32,669 nt of DNA from Streptomyces sp. NBRC 110035 (GCF_000829695.1 NZ_BBNN01000030.1:221021-253689); one strand, 5' to 3'. Counted from the stretch's first letter, positions 8,266 through 16,262 are shown. Translations and numbers: made by a program. Notes: generated by a model not told the origin, from the sequence alone.

Positions 8266-9720
8266 TCACATCCGGAACGCCCCCGGGTGGGTCTGCTCGC
8301 GCACCGACACGAACTGCTGGCGCACCGCCTGCCCCACCGCCAGGTCCTCGCCCGGCTCCAGCACCTGCGCCGCCGCGCCCTGCCAGACGGGCGGCGTCCG
8401 CGGGTCGAGGGTGCCCCGGGACGCCCCGAGCGCCCACGCCGCCTGCCGGGCCGCGCCGATCGCCGCGTAGTCCGCGGGCTGCGGCACCACCACCTGCGCC
8501 CCGAACAGGGAGGGCGCCGCCGCCTGCACGGCGGGCAGCTCCGCGGCCTGTCCCAGCAGGAACACCCGCCGGACCTCCACGCCCCGGCCGCGCATCACGT
8601 CCAGCGCGTCCGCGAGCCCGCACAGCATGCCCTCGAACGCGGCCCGCGCCAGGTGCTCCGGCTTCATGGACTCGCGCCGCAGCCCCGACAGGGTCCCGGC
8701 GGTGTGCGGCAGGTTCGGCGTCCGCTCGCCCTCCAGATAGGGGAGCAGTACCAGCCCGTGCGAGCCCGGCGTCGACTTCATCGCCAGGTCGGACAGGCTC
8801 TCCAGGTCGGGCAGTCCGAGCAGCTCCGCGGTCCCGCGCAGGGTCCGTACCGCGTTCAGTGTGGTGACGACGGGCAGGTGCATCCCGGTGGCGTCCGCCA
8901 GCGCGGTGATCATGCCGTCCGGGTCGTAGAGCGCCTCGGGGTGGACGGCCATGACCGAGCCGGACGCGCCCAGCGACACCACCGCGTCGCCCAGGCCGAT
9001 CCCGAGCCCGAAGGCCGCCGCCATCGTCTCCCCGGTGCCGGCCGAGATCAGCAGCCCCTCCGGGGTGGCCCCGGCCGCCTCGGCGGGGCCGATCACCTCC
9101 GGCAGCATGGTCGGGTGCCCGAGCGCCAGCTCCACCAGGTCGGCCCGGTAGTTCCCGGTCGCCGCCGCCCAGTAGCCGGTGCCGGACGCGCCGCCCCGGT
9201 CGGTGGTCCGACGCACCGGACGGCCCAGGAGCTGCCACACCAGCCAGTCGTGCGCCTGGAGCAGTACGGCGGTGCGCGCCGCGTTCTCGGGCTCCGTGCG
9301 GGCCAGCCAGCGCAGCTTCGTCACCGGGTGCGCGGCCTGCGGCACGCTGCCCACCGCCTGCGCCCACGCAGCACGGCCGCCGAGCGCGTCGATCAGATCG
9401 GCCGCGGCGACCTGGGTCCGCTTGTCGGCACCGACCATGGCGGGCCGCACGGTGTTGCCCTGGGAGTCCAGCGGCACCAGCGCGTTCGCCTGCGCGGACA
9501 CCCCGATGGCCTGGACGCCCTCGAGCAGACCGCCGCCCGCCGCCTCGCCCAGCGAGTACAGCCAGTTCTGCGGATCGACGTCGGACGGGCGGCCCGTGCC
9601 CTGGGGGTGGTCCACCGGATGCGGCGCATACCCCTGTTTGAGCACGGTCCCGCTGTCCGCGTCACAGACGACGATGCGAGTGAAATCGGGCGCACTGTCC
9701 AACCCGGCGACTATCCCCAT
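8266..9720 (-). CDS. FGGY-family carbohydrate kinase-like protein (xylulokinase type)
   Basis: FGGY kinases phosphorylate sugars such as xylulose, with two RNase H-like domains. The 484-residue product has the right length and layout: an N-terminal ATPase-like strand (VAGLDSA), a sugar-domain stretch SAQANALVPLD near 75-85, HPVTKLRWL near 131-139, and the second-domain phosphate segment VVSLGASGSVMA near 248-258. Two signature sites are off consensus. The N-terminal loop is DSAPDFT instead of the usual DxGT(T/S)S, and the catalytic-base segment reads GTGETM with E231 where GGGDN is expected. It may be a poor kinase or act on another substrate. The ATG at 9720 is preferred over a TTG six bases upstream; neither has a good ribosome binding site. 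Confidence 0.8.
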   Translation of the reverse strand: MGIVAGLDSAPDFTRIVVCDADSGTVLKQGYAPHPVDHPQGTGRPSDVDPQNWLYSLGEAAGGGLLEGVQAIGVSAQANALVPLDSQGNTVRPAMVGADKRTQVAAADLIDALGGRAAWAQAVGSVPQAAHPVTKLRWLARTEPENAARTAVLLQAHDWLVWQLLGRPVRRTTDRGGASGTGYWAAATGNYRADLVELALGHPTMLPEVIGPAEAAGATPEGLLISAGTGETMAAAFGLGIGLGDAVVSLGASGSVMAVHPEALYDPDGMITALADATGMHLPVVTTLNAVRTLRGTAELLGLPDLESLSDLAMKSTPGSHGLVLLPYLEGERTPNLPHTAGTLSGLRRESMKPEHLARAAFEGMLCGLADALDVMRGRGVEVRRVFLLGQAAELPAVQAAAPSLFGAQVVVPQPADYAAIGAARQAAWALGASRGTLDPRTPPVWQGAAAQVLEPGEDLAVGQAVRQQFVSVREQTHPGAFRM

Positions 9721-9803
9721 GGCCAAAATTCTGCCGTACCCGGCGACATCACGACGCCGGGCCGGTCCGCCGCGGGCTCCCCGCCGGTGTCACCGGGGCC
9801 CGG

Positions 9804-10109
9804 TCAGGTGTTGCTCGTGCCCCAGTCGTCCTCGCCGGCGCCCTGCGCGCTGCGCTCGCGCAGGGTGCGCACCCGCTGCGAGACCGAGTCGGGCATCCGG
9901 TCGCCGACCTTGTCACTCACCACGTGGTACGCCCGGCCCGCGATGTCCCGGCCCTGCTGGGCCGCGGTCTCCGCGGTGTTGCGCACGGCGGGGTTCTGCG
10001 CGAACTGCTGCGCCGACTTCTTCAACTGCTCGTAGCGCTCGCGTCCGGCCCTCGTGCCCAGCACGTAACCCAGGACGACTCCGGCGACGAACGTGAGCCG
10101 GTAACGCAT
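9804..10109 (-). CDS. Small YtxH-like membrane-anchored protein
   Basis: The 101-residue product starts MRYRLTFVAGVVLGYVLGTRAGRE: a short glycine-zipper-like hydrophobic segment followed at once by RAGRERYEQLKK, typical of the YtxH-domain family. The rest is an amphipathic, Gln/Ala-rich region with predicted helical character and an acidic tail GEDDWGTSNT. The molecular role is not known; the family is linked to envelope stress in some bacteria. The ATG at 10109 was chosen because GAAGGGTGG lies just upstream. It is transcribed away from the tRNA genes. Confidence 0.8.
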   Translation of the reverse strand: MRYRLTFVAGVVLGYVLGTRAGRERYEQLKKSAQQFAQNPAVRNTAETAAQQGRDIAGRAYHVVSDKVGDRMPDSVSQRVRTLRERSAQGAGEDDWGTSNT

Positions 10110-10216
10110 GGCGGCCACCCTTCCCTTGTGTAGGACTGCGTGCAGGTCTGCACGGTTGTGCGGTGCGGCGACGGCGCCGGGGAGTACCGATTGGCGAAGC
10201 ACCCCCCTGCTTGCGC

Positions 10217-10222
10217 TAATGT
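10217..10222 (+). promoter_or_regulatory. Candidate -10 box of the tRNA-Asn operon
   Basis: TAATGT sits about 70 bp before the first tRNA-Asn in an AT-enriched spot. A TTGGCG at 10191 could be the -35 box, but the 20-nt spacer is longer than ideal. Confidence 0.35.
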
Positions 10223-10290
10223 ATGTGTCGCAGCGAGCGCGCGCCCTCTGGCGAATACCCAGGCAGGTGCGTTCGATGCAGACGAGGCAT

Positions 10291-10363
10291 TCCTCCGTAG
10301 CTCAATTGGCAGAGCAGCCGGCTGTTAACCGGCAGGTTACTGGTTCGAGTCCAGTCGGGGGAG
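10291..10363 (+). tRNA. tRNA-Asn (GTT), first copy
   Basis: A 73-nt cloverleaf: acceptor arms TCCTCCG and CGGGGGA, D-stem GCTC/GAGC, anticodon stem GCCGG/CCGGC with loop CTGTTAA (anticodon GTT), T-arm ACTGG-TTCGAGT-CCAGT, and discriminator G. No CCA is encoded. It decodes AAC/AAU. Confidence 0.97.
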
Positions 10364-10368
10364 CTCGG

Positions 10369-10441
10369 TCCTCCGTAGCTCAATTGGCAGAGCAGCCGGC
10401 TGTTAACCGGCAGGTTACTGGTTCGAGTCCAGTCGGGGGAG
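10369..10441 (+). tRNA. tRNA-Asn (GTT), second copy
   Basis: Identical in all 73 positions to the copy 5 bp upstream; the pair is a 78-bp-period tandem duplication and is surely co-transcribed. A terminator follows directly. Confidence 0.97.
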
Positions 10442-10452
10442 CATGCTGAACG

Positions 10453-10476
10453 AGGACCCCGTGGGGGGTCCTTTTT
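10453..10476 (+). terminator. Rho-independent terminator of the tRNA-Asn operon
   Basis: AGGACCCC/GGGGTCCT form a perfect 8-bp stem around GTGG and are followed by TTTT. It lies 11 nt after the second tRNA. Confidence 0.92.
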
Positions 10477-10646
10477 CATGCCCGGTTCGCGTCCTGGTCC
10501 ACCACCCGGAGCGGCCGTGCGGGCCCCGGGGCAGCCCTCGGGGTCGCGAGGGGGGGGCCGTGCCTGGTCGATCATCGAGGCAGGAGATCGTATGAGCGGC
10601 TATGCTGCGGCAGACGGCACGCACACCTGTGCGCGACACGCCGCTT

Positions 10647-10720
10647 GGGGCGGTAGCTCAGCCGGTTAGAGCAGCGGACTCATAATCCGTCGGCCGTGGG
10701 TTCGAGTCCCACCCGCCCCA
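10647..10720 (+). tRNA. tRNA with CAT anticodon (elongator Met or Ile2)
   Basis: A 74-nt cloverleaf: acceptor arms GGGGCGG/CCGCCCC, D-stem GCTC/GAGC, anticodon stem GCGGA/TCCGT with loop CTCATAA, T-arm GTGGG-TTCGAGT-CCCAC, discriminator A. The paired first base rules out initiator tRNA. The anticodon CAT reads AUG as elongator Met, or AUA if C34 is converted to lysidine by TilS. The 3' end borders an integrase remnant, so it is a likely attachment site. Confidence 0.92.
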
Positions 10721-10813
10721 CTCCAGCAGAAACGTCGTGACCTGCAAATACACCCGATTGATGAGTCGTCGGGCAGGCGCGGTACCGCACGGGCCCCTCG
10801 TACGCTTGTCCTC

Positions 10814-11138
10814 ATGGCCTATATCAAGACGAAGGAACTGAGCTCCGGGGCGGCCTCGCGCATCGTCTGCTGGCGGGCCGGTGGCGGTCGCGCGGGTGCG
10901 TGGTGCAACGAGACCTTCGACGATCCCGACCCGGCGGAACGCTTTCGGGACTTGGTGAACGGTCACGGACGGCAATGGCCCCCGGGGTGGATCAAAGGCA
11001 GGGGCTTCGTCAAGCCTGACGAACCGGCGGTGCCTGATGCTGAAATGTTCGCGGTATACGCACACGCCTACGTCGGCCTGCTTACCGATATATCGGACCA
11101 CACCCGAACGAACTGTACCAGATTCATTGATGACCACC
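10814..11138 (+). pseudogene. N-terminal fragment of a tyrosine site-specific integrase
   Basis: About 108 residues starting MAYIKTKELSSGAASRIVCWR, with ETFDDPDPAERFRDLV and HGRQWPPGWIKGRGF. This is the characteristic N-terminal arm-binding region of actinobacterial integrative-element and phage integrases, which are usually about 400 residues. The reading frame runs into the IS element at 11139. The catalytic domain with its R-H-R-Y residues is not found after the IS, so the gene was also deleted or rearranged. It lies 93 bp from the tRNA and points away from it, the normal layout for an element integrated at a tRNA 3' end. Family assignment is from recalled N-terminal similarity. Confidence 0.72.
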
Positions 11139-11140
11139 TA

Positions 11141-11158
11141 GGGTGCGTTTCAGAAGTG
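11141..11158. repeat. Left terminal inverted repeat of the IS5-family element
   Basis: GGGTGCGTTTCAGAAGTG; matches the right end except at positions 11-13. Confidence 0.88.
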
Positions 11159-11184
11159 GATCTTGATGTGCCAAGATCCACTTC
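11153..11184 (+). promoter_or_regulatory. Perfect 13-bp hairpin just before the transposase start
   Basis: Arm GAAGTGGATCTTG pairs perfectly with 11172-11184 around the loop ATGTGC, and the transposase GTG begins at the next base. In RNA read through from outside, this hairpin would hide the translation start. Comparable structures protect IS10 and IS50 from activation by external promoters. Confidence 0.75.
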
Positions 11185-12059
11185 GTGGGACGGCATGATC
11201 TGACGAATGCACAGTGGGCGAAGCTGGAGCCCTTGCTCCCGGTCGGCAAGAAGCCTGGACGGCCACCGGTGCACACCAAGCGGCAGTTGATGGACGGCAT
11301 ACGCTGGCGCACCCGCGCCGGTGCTCCGTGGCGGGACGTGCCTGAGCGGTACGGCCCGTGGGAGACGGTCTACGGTCTGTTCCGGCGCTGGCAGCGGGAC
11401 GGCACCTGGCACCGCATCTTTGAGCAGCTGCAGACCCGGGCCGACGCCGAAGGGCTGATCACCTGGGACGTCTCGGTGGACTCGACCATCGCCCGCGCCC
11501 ACCAGCACGCGGCCGGTGCCCGCAAAAGGGGGATCTGCAGATCGAGCCGCCAGGTGGTGTGTTCACCGAGCCCGATGACCACGGGCTCGGACGGTCCCGG
11601 GGCGGGCCGACCACCAAGTTGCACCTGGCGGTCGCGCAGGCCCAGAAGCCGATGGCGCTGGTCATCACGGCTGGACAGCGCGGTGACTCACCGCAGTTCC
11701 AGGTGGTCCTGGGCCGTATCCGGGTGCCCCGGCTCAGGCAGGGCCGCCCGCGCACCCGGCCGGACAAGGTGCGCGCCGACAAGGCGTACGGCTCCCGCGC
11801 GAACCGCGACTACCTGCGCAAACGTGGCATCCGCTGCACGATCCCGGAGAAGCGCGACCAGATCGCCAACCGCAAGAAACGCGGTTCCCACGGCGGCCGC
11901 CCACCGAAGTTCGACAAGGACGACTGCAAGCAGCGCCACGCTGTGGAGTGCGGAATCAATCGCCTGAAACGGCACCGCGCGGTCGCCGCGAGGTACGACA
12001 AGCTCGCCGTCCGCTACGAAGCGACGGTACTGGCCGCAGCCATCAACGAGTGGCTGTGA
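11185..12059 (+). CDS. IS5-family DDE transposase, expressed by -1 frameshift
   Basis: Cuts and rejoins the IS ends. The N-terminal part (MGRHDLTNAQWAKLEPLLP, a DUF4096-type helix-turn-helix region, then VDSTIARAHQHAA with the first catalytic Asp) is in one frame. The C-terminal part continues one base back: it reads QKGDLQIEPPGG, then DKAYGSR with the second Asp, and HAVECGINRLKRHRA with the catalytic Glu. The frames join at a CGCAAAAGGGGG run (11521-11532), a good slippery site, giving about 291 residues. Two-frame transposases are normal in this IS group, so I treat it as programmed, not broken. The start GTG follows the hairpin; no strong ribosome binding site is visible. Confidence 0.88.
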
Positions 12060-12063
12060 CCAG

Positions 12064-12081
12064 CACTTTCAAAACGCACCC
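12064..12081. repeat. Right terminal inverted repeat of the IS5-family element
   Basis: Its reverse complement is GGGTGCGTTTTGAAAGTG; it is followed by the TA target duplication. Confidence 0.88.
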
Positions 12082-12083
12082 TA

Positions 12084-12338
12084 GCCGCGCGCCGTGCGGT
12101 ACAGGCCCGCTGCCGCAGTGTGCCAGCGCACCCTGGACACGTTTGACCTGGCCTTTTGCGGCAGTTTCCTGGGAGAGCGTCGTGCGCGGTCCCACGGCCG
12201 TCGAGCGAGATGCTCCGCCCCGCTTGGCTTTATCGGGGATCCGCCCCCCGCACGTGGCTTGTTCTCCGGTCGTCGGTCCTGCGGCGTCTTCTGGCCTGAC
12301 GCGGCTGCGATCTCGGATCCCTCAGTGCGACGTCGCCA
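12084..12338. other. Gap between IS and MFS gene, no supported gene
   Basis: This 255-bp stretch should hold the rest of the integrase if the IS were a simple insertion. The resumed frame reaches a stop after about 20 codons and shows no tyrosine-recombinase motif. It is probably degenerate island DNA. Confidence 0.5.
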
Positions 12339-13568
12339 TTACTGACGGGGAACAGGGTTTTCCGTAGCTGCCCGGAGCGCGGCTACGGAGGCAAGCACGG
12401 AGACAACTGCCAGTGCTCCGAACAGTTGCGGGTAGCCGCCCAGCGGTATCGCCAGTGCGGCACCGGCGAAGGGGGCGAGGGCGGAGGCAGTGGTGGTCGG
12501 CGCCGAGAGGAGCCCCGACAGACGGCCGTAGCTGGTTGTGCCCCATCGGTCGGTGATCGCGGTGGCCTGGAGCAGGGTGAGGTTGCCGCGGACCATCCCG
12601 GCGACGATCGAGAGAGCGATCAGGAGGGCGTATGGGCCGGGGGAGATCGCGAGTGCTGCGGTGGTGAGGCCGCCGAGTGCGATCAGTGTGGTCGTGCGCG
12701 CGGTGACTTCGGTGCGGCGGGCGATGGCCGCGTACAGGGTGCGTCCCAGGGTCTGCCCGGCGCCGCCCAGACCGAGTGTCCATGCTGCCTCGCTGGTGGA
12801 GTAGCCGCGTTCCAGCAGGAGAGGGACAAGGGCGACGACTGCGGCGGAGACGGTGAACGTGGAGAGCGTGAGTGCCACCGCGAGCATGCGGAAGGGACGA
12901 CTGCGAGCCGCCGTCTTCGCGGACTGGCCGGCGTGGGCCGTCGAGGGCGATGGTGCTGCAGGCCAGGGGGCTGCGAGTGCCAGCGCGTGGGCGGGAATCG
13001 TGACGGCGGCGAGGATGGCGGCGAGCACCGTGTAGGTCATGCGCCATGACAGGTCGTCGGCCAGCGCTGCGGTGAGAGGTGCGAAGAAGGTCGACGCCAG
13101 TCCGCCCGCGAGCGTCACGATGGTCAGCGCTCGCACGTGGTCGGGGGCCCACCAGCGGGTGATGGCGGCGAACGCGGGCTGGTAGAAGGTGGCCGCCATG
13201 GCGAAGCCCGCCAGCACCCAACCGGTGAAGAAAAGCGGCAGGTTCGGGGCGGCGGCGACGGTGAGGATGCTCAGCACGCCGAGGACGGAGCCGGCCGTCA
13301 TGACGGTGCGGGGACCGCGGTGATCGATGATCCGGCCCACGCGGATTCCGGCGAACGCGGAGACGAGAAGAGCAAGGGAGAACGCGGCCGTGGTCGCCCC
13401 GGTCGACCAGCCGGTGTCCTCGGTGATCTGCGGGTTGAGGACGGGAAAGGCGTAGAAGACGATGCCCCAGCTGGTGATCTGTGTGGCACACAGGGCTGGG
13501 AGTACGGCGCGGGGCCGCGACCGGTCTCCTGTTCCGGTCGCGGCCCCGCGGGCGTCGGTCTCGGTCAC
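12339..13568 (-). CDS. MFS transporter, candidate arsenical efflux pump
   Basis: The 409-residue major facilitator protein has twelve hydrophobic segments in two six-helix halves joined by a loop near 205-215. The motif A-like loop GRIIDHRGPRT follows helix 2 (near 80-90). The GTG start at 13568 overlaps the TGA of the flavoprotein gene (GTGA), so the two are translationally coupled and likely act on the same compound. In reported ars operons a flavin monooxygenase (ArsV) oxidises methylarsenite and a coupled permease (ArsW) exports methylarsenate; this pair looks functionally similar, which is inference. It shares neither gene context with ArsJ (no GAPDH gene nearby) nor the Acr3 fold. Confidence 0.82.
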   Translation of the reverse strand: MTETDARGAATGTGDRSRPRAVLPALCATQITSWGIVFYAFPVLNPQITEDTGWSTGATTAAFSLALLVSAFAGIRVGRIIDHRGPRTVMTAGSVLGVLSILTVAAAPNLPLFFTGWVLAGFAMAATFYQPAFAAITRWWAPDHVRALTIVTLAGGLASTFFAPLTAALADDLSWRMTYTVLAAILAAVTIPAHALALAAPWPAAPSPSTAHAGQSAKTAARSRPFRMLAVALTLSTFTVSAAVVALVPLLLERGYSTSEAAWTLGLGGAGQTLGRTLYAAIARRTEVTARTTTLIALGGLTTAALAISPGPYALLIALSIVAGMVRGNLTLLQATAITDRWGTTSYGRLSGLLSAPTTTASALAPFAGAALAIPLGGYPQLFGALAVVSVLASVAALRAATENPVPRQ

Positions 13569-14962
13569 GCGCAGCAGCCACCGGCCGGCGCGGGCTCCTC
13601 GGCGGCCGCGGTTCCGGCGGGCGCGGCAGTACCGATCTGGACCAGGGAGGGCTCAGGGGCGCAGCAGCCTCCGCCGTCCGTCTCTGCCGTGGCAGGGGTG
13701 TCGAAGAGTCCGGCGCCGCCGCAGACTCCGGTCTCGGGAAGGGTGAGTTCGACGCGGTCGGCGGACTCAATGTCACCCGCGAGAGCGGCGGTCACGGAGC
13801 GGACCTGCTCGTATCCGGTCATGGCGAGGAAGGTGGGGGCGCGGCCGTAGGACTTCATGCCGACGAGGTACACGCCCTGCTCGGGGTGGGACAGCTCGCG
13901 ATGTCCGTGCGGATAGACGGTGCCGCATGAGTGCTGGTTCGGGTCGATGAGCGGGGCCAGCTCAGTGGGCGCCTGAAGGCGCTCGTCCAGCCCGAGGCGG
14001 AGTTCGGACAGGAAGGACAGGTCAGGGCGCAGGCCGGTCAGGACGATCACTTCGTCCACCGGGTCGAGGCGGCGTCCGTCCTCGGCCACCAGGGTCAGGC
14101 TGTCGTCGGCACCGGGTTCGATGACTTCCGTGCGGAAACCGGTGACGGCATCGGCGTGCCCGGCGTCGACGGCGGCCTTAGCCGCCAGGCCCAGGGCACC
14201 GCGGGCGGGGAGCTGGTCGGCGGTTCCCCCGCCGAAGGTGGAGCCGCTGATTCCACGGCGCAGGATCCAGACGGAGTGGGTGCCGGGCTCGTCCTTGGCG
14301 ACGTCGGCGAGCGAGGCGAGCGCGGTGAATGCGGAGGCGCCGGAGCCGATGACGGCGGTGCGCTTGCCGGCGTACCGGGCGCGCACGGCGGGGTCCTTGA
14401 GGTCGGGGATGCGGTAGGAGACGCGGGCCGAGGCGGCGTGCTCACCGAGGGCCGGAAGTCCGTCGGCGCCGATGGGGCTGGGCGTGGACCAGGTGCCGGA
14501 GGCGTCGATCACTGCCCGAGCGAGGATGCGCGCCTCTGTGCCGTCCGCGCTCCTGGTGCGGACGGTGAAGGGCTGCTGCTCACGGTCCGCGTCGACGATG
14601 CGGTCGCGGCCGAGGCGGGAGACACCGGTGACGGTCGTGCCGTAGCGGACCCTGTCACCGAGGACGTCGGCGAGCGGCTGGAGGTACTTTTCCGCCCAGT
14701 CCGCGCCGGAGGGGCAGGTGCCGCCGTCGGGCGTGGTCCAGCCGGTCGGGGACAGGAGCTTCTCGGCGGCCGGGTCCACGAGCTCGGACCATGTTGAGAA
14801 CAGTCGTACGTGCCCCCACTCGCGTACCGCGGTGCCCGCTGCGGGACCGGCTTCCAGGACCAGGGTTTCCATGCCGCGTCCGGTGAGGTGGGCGGCGGCA
14901 GCCAGGCCCGTGGGGCCTGCTCCGATCACCACGGCGGGCAGGGCGGTGGCGGGCGCGTTCAC
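13565..14962 (-). CDS. FAD/NAD(P)-dependent oxidoreductase with cysteine-pair tail
   Basis: The 465-residue flavoprotein has an N-terminal FAD-binding Rossmann motif GAGPTGLAAAAHL (about 13-26) and a second nucleotide motif GSGASAF (about 205-212), the FMO/thioredoxin-reductase-like plan. The C-terminus is an unusual flexible tail with C414 (ETGVCGG), C433-C434 (GGGCCAPEP) and C463-C464 (last residues GGCCA). Vicinal cysteines bind As(III) well, so the tail may capture or hand over a trivalent arsenical. The GTG at 14962 was chosen for the GGGGAG 6 nt upstream. It is first in an operon with the MFS gene and divergent from an ArsO-like gene, inside an ArsR-controlled region. The likely job is oxidation or other processing of an arsenical before export (inference). 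Confidence 0.82.
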   Translation of the reverse strand: MNAPATALPAVVIGAGPTGLAAAAHLTGRGMETLVLEAGPAAGTAVREWGHVRLFSTWSELVDPAAEKLLSPTGWTTPDGGTCPSGADWAEKYLQPLADVLGDRVRYGTTVTGVSRLGRDRIVDADREQQPFTVRTRSADGTEARILARAVIDASGTWSTPSPIGADGLPALGEHAASARVSYRIPDLKDPAVRARYAGKRTAVIGSGASAFTALASLADVAKDEPGTHSVWILRRGISGSTFGGGTADQLPARGALGLAAKAAVDAGHADAVTGFRTEVIEPGADDSLTLVAEDGRRLDPVDEVIVLTGLRPDLSFLSELRLGLDERLQAPTELAPLIDPNQHSCGTVYPHGHRELSHPEQGVYLVGMKSYGRAPTFLAMTGYEQVRSVTAALAGDIESADRVELTLPETGVCGGAGLFDTPATAETDGGGCCAPEPSLVQIGTAAPAGTAAAEEPAPAGGCCA

Positions 14963-15078
14963 GGTGACTCCCCAGATTGTTTTGACGGCTGTCGATGGCT
15001 TGCGCATCCAGGATGACACCTGTATTGATAGTCGTCAACTTAGACATTCATCGAACTTGAAGTGGGTGTGAGTGAGCC
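14963..15078. promoter_or_regulatory. Divergent promoter region with dyads, candidate ArsR operator
   Basis: This 116-bp, relatively AT-rich region separates two divergent flavoprotein genes. TTGATAGTCGTCAA (15025-15038) is a short inverted repeat (TTGA/TCAA), and TTCATCGAACTTGAA (15047-15061) is a second (TTCA/TGAA). Such dyads overlapping promoters are typical ArsR targets. I could not fix the -10 and -35 boxes. Confidence 0.4.
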
Positions 15079-16152
15079 ATGGAGCAGCTCGATGTTGTGG
15101 TGATCGGTGGTGGCCAGTCTGGCCTTGCCGCCGCTGAAGCTCTGGTACGAGAGGGCCTTCGGCCCGTGGTCCTGGAGGCTTCCGATCATGCGGAGGGCTC
15201 GTGGCCGCGGTACTACGACAGCCTTACGCTGTTTTCCCCTGCCAGGTTCAGTGCCCTGCCCGGTCTACCGTTCGGCGGGGACGGAGACCGCTACCCCCAT
15301 CGGGACGAGGTGGTCGATTACCTTCGTCGTTACGCGGACCGCCTGGAGGTCGAGGTCCGCACGCGCACCCGCGTCGTCAGAGTCGAGCGCGACGGAGACG
15401 GGTTCAGGGTGGCCACCGCTGACGGTCGAAACATAGGTGCGGCCGGAATCGTCGCAGCCACGGGGGCCTTCGGGAATCCACTCCTGCCGGTCCTGCCCGG
15501 CCAGGACGGCTTTGCCGGTGAGGTGGTGCATGCCGCCGGTTACCGCAGCCCCGAGCCGTACACGGACAAGCGGGTCGTTGTCGTGGGGGGCGGCAACACG
15601 GCTGTCCAGGTCGGCTACGAACTCGCGGAGGTGGCTCAGGTGACGCTCGCCAGTCGCAACCCCGTGCAGTTCCTCGCGCAGATACGCGAGGGCCGGGACG
15701 TGCACCACTGGTTGACGTCCACCGGGTTCGACCAGCTGCCGCCGGCCTGGCTGATCCACTACGTCGGCGGCACACTCGTCCTGGACGGCGGTCGCTACCG
15801 GAAGGCACTGGAGGGCGGACATCTGGCCCGGCGCGCGATGTTCGCAGCGCTTGAGGGCGAAGCGGTCGTGTGGGCCGACGGCACCCGCGAGAAGGTCGAC
15901 ACCGTGCTGCTGGCCACCGGGTGCCGGCCCAGCCTGGACTATCTCAAGGCCCTGGGCGCCCTGGACGCCGACGGCATGCCGCTCCACAGCGGCGGACTGT
16001 CCTTGACCCATCCCGGCCTGGTCTACATGGGCTTGGAATTCCAGCGGTCCTTCGCCTCCAACACCCTGCGTGGCGTGGGTCGCGACGCCGAATACGTCGT
16101 TTCGTCCTTGGCTGCCCATATCCGCAAGGCGCCGATCGGCGTCGGTCTCTGA
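15079..16152 (+). CDS. ArsO-like flavin-dependent monooxygenase
   Basis: The 357-residue FMO-type flavoprotein carries an FAD motif GGGQSGLAAAEAL (about 10-22), a mid-protein NADPH motif GGGNTAVQVGYEL (about 169-182), and the C-terminal ATGC motif LLATGCRPS typical of FMO-like enzymes. It clearly shares its plan and many motifs with the ArsO at 17483-18538 (WPRYYDSLTLFSPARFSALPG versus AWDSLRLFSPAAYSSLPG). ArsO proteins are recurrent members of actinobacterial ars clusters and are thought to act with ArsT and the efflux pump. The start ATG has only a weak GTGAGTGAG upstream. It is divergent from the flavoprotein-MFS operon and is followed by arsR. Reaction and substrate are not known. Confidence 0.82.
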   Translation: MEQLDVVVIGGGQSGLAAAEALVREGLRPVVLEASDHAEGSWPRYYDSLTLFSPARFSALPGLPFGGDGDRYPHRDEVVDYLRRYADRLEVEVRTRTRVVRVERDGDGFRVATADGRNIGAAGIVAATGAFGNPLLPVLPGQDGFAGEVVHAAGYRSPEPYTDKRVVVVGGGNTAVQVGYELAEVAQVTLASRNPVQFLAQIREGRDVHHWLTSTGFDQLPPAWLIHYVGGTLVLDGGRYRKALEGGHLARRAMFAALEGEAVVWADGTREKVDTVLLATGCRPSLDYLKALGALDADGMPLHSGGLSLTHPGLVYMGLEFQRSFASNTLRGVGRDAEYVVSSLAAHIRKAPIGVGL

Positions 16153-16262
16153 GCGATCGGTGCGCCGGGGTGTGAGCGGGACAGAGGCAAGGCGGCCCCT
16201 GCTCCGCTCGGCTCCGGTGCATCTGCAGGGGGACGGGTGCTAGTTTCTCGCCCGCTGATTCG

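Larger units (their letters stand above)
11141..12081 (+). mobile_element. Complete IS5-family (IS427-like) insertion sequence
   Basis: A 941-bp element. Its terminal inverted repeats begin GGGTGCGTTT and match at 15 of the first 18 positions. It is flanked by a TA duplication (11139-11140 and 12082-12083), as expected for the IS427 group. It carries one transposase encoded in two frames and a strong hairpin inside its left end. It interrupts an integrase gene. Confidence 0.93.

Noticed and set aside
8242..10035. 597-codon + strand frame over the sugar-kinase gene
   Set aside because: Antisense shadow; the - strand frame carries the FGGY features.
10658..11137. - strand frame across the CAU tRNA and integrase stump
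   Set aside because: It reads through a tRNA gene and opposes the recognisable integrase frame.
11185..11967. Transposase as a single 260-residue protein in the first frame
   Set aside because: After about residue 115 the translation loses transposase similarity, while the frame one base back supplies the second Asp and Glu of the DDE triad.
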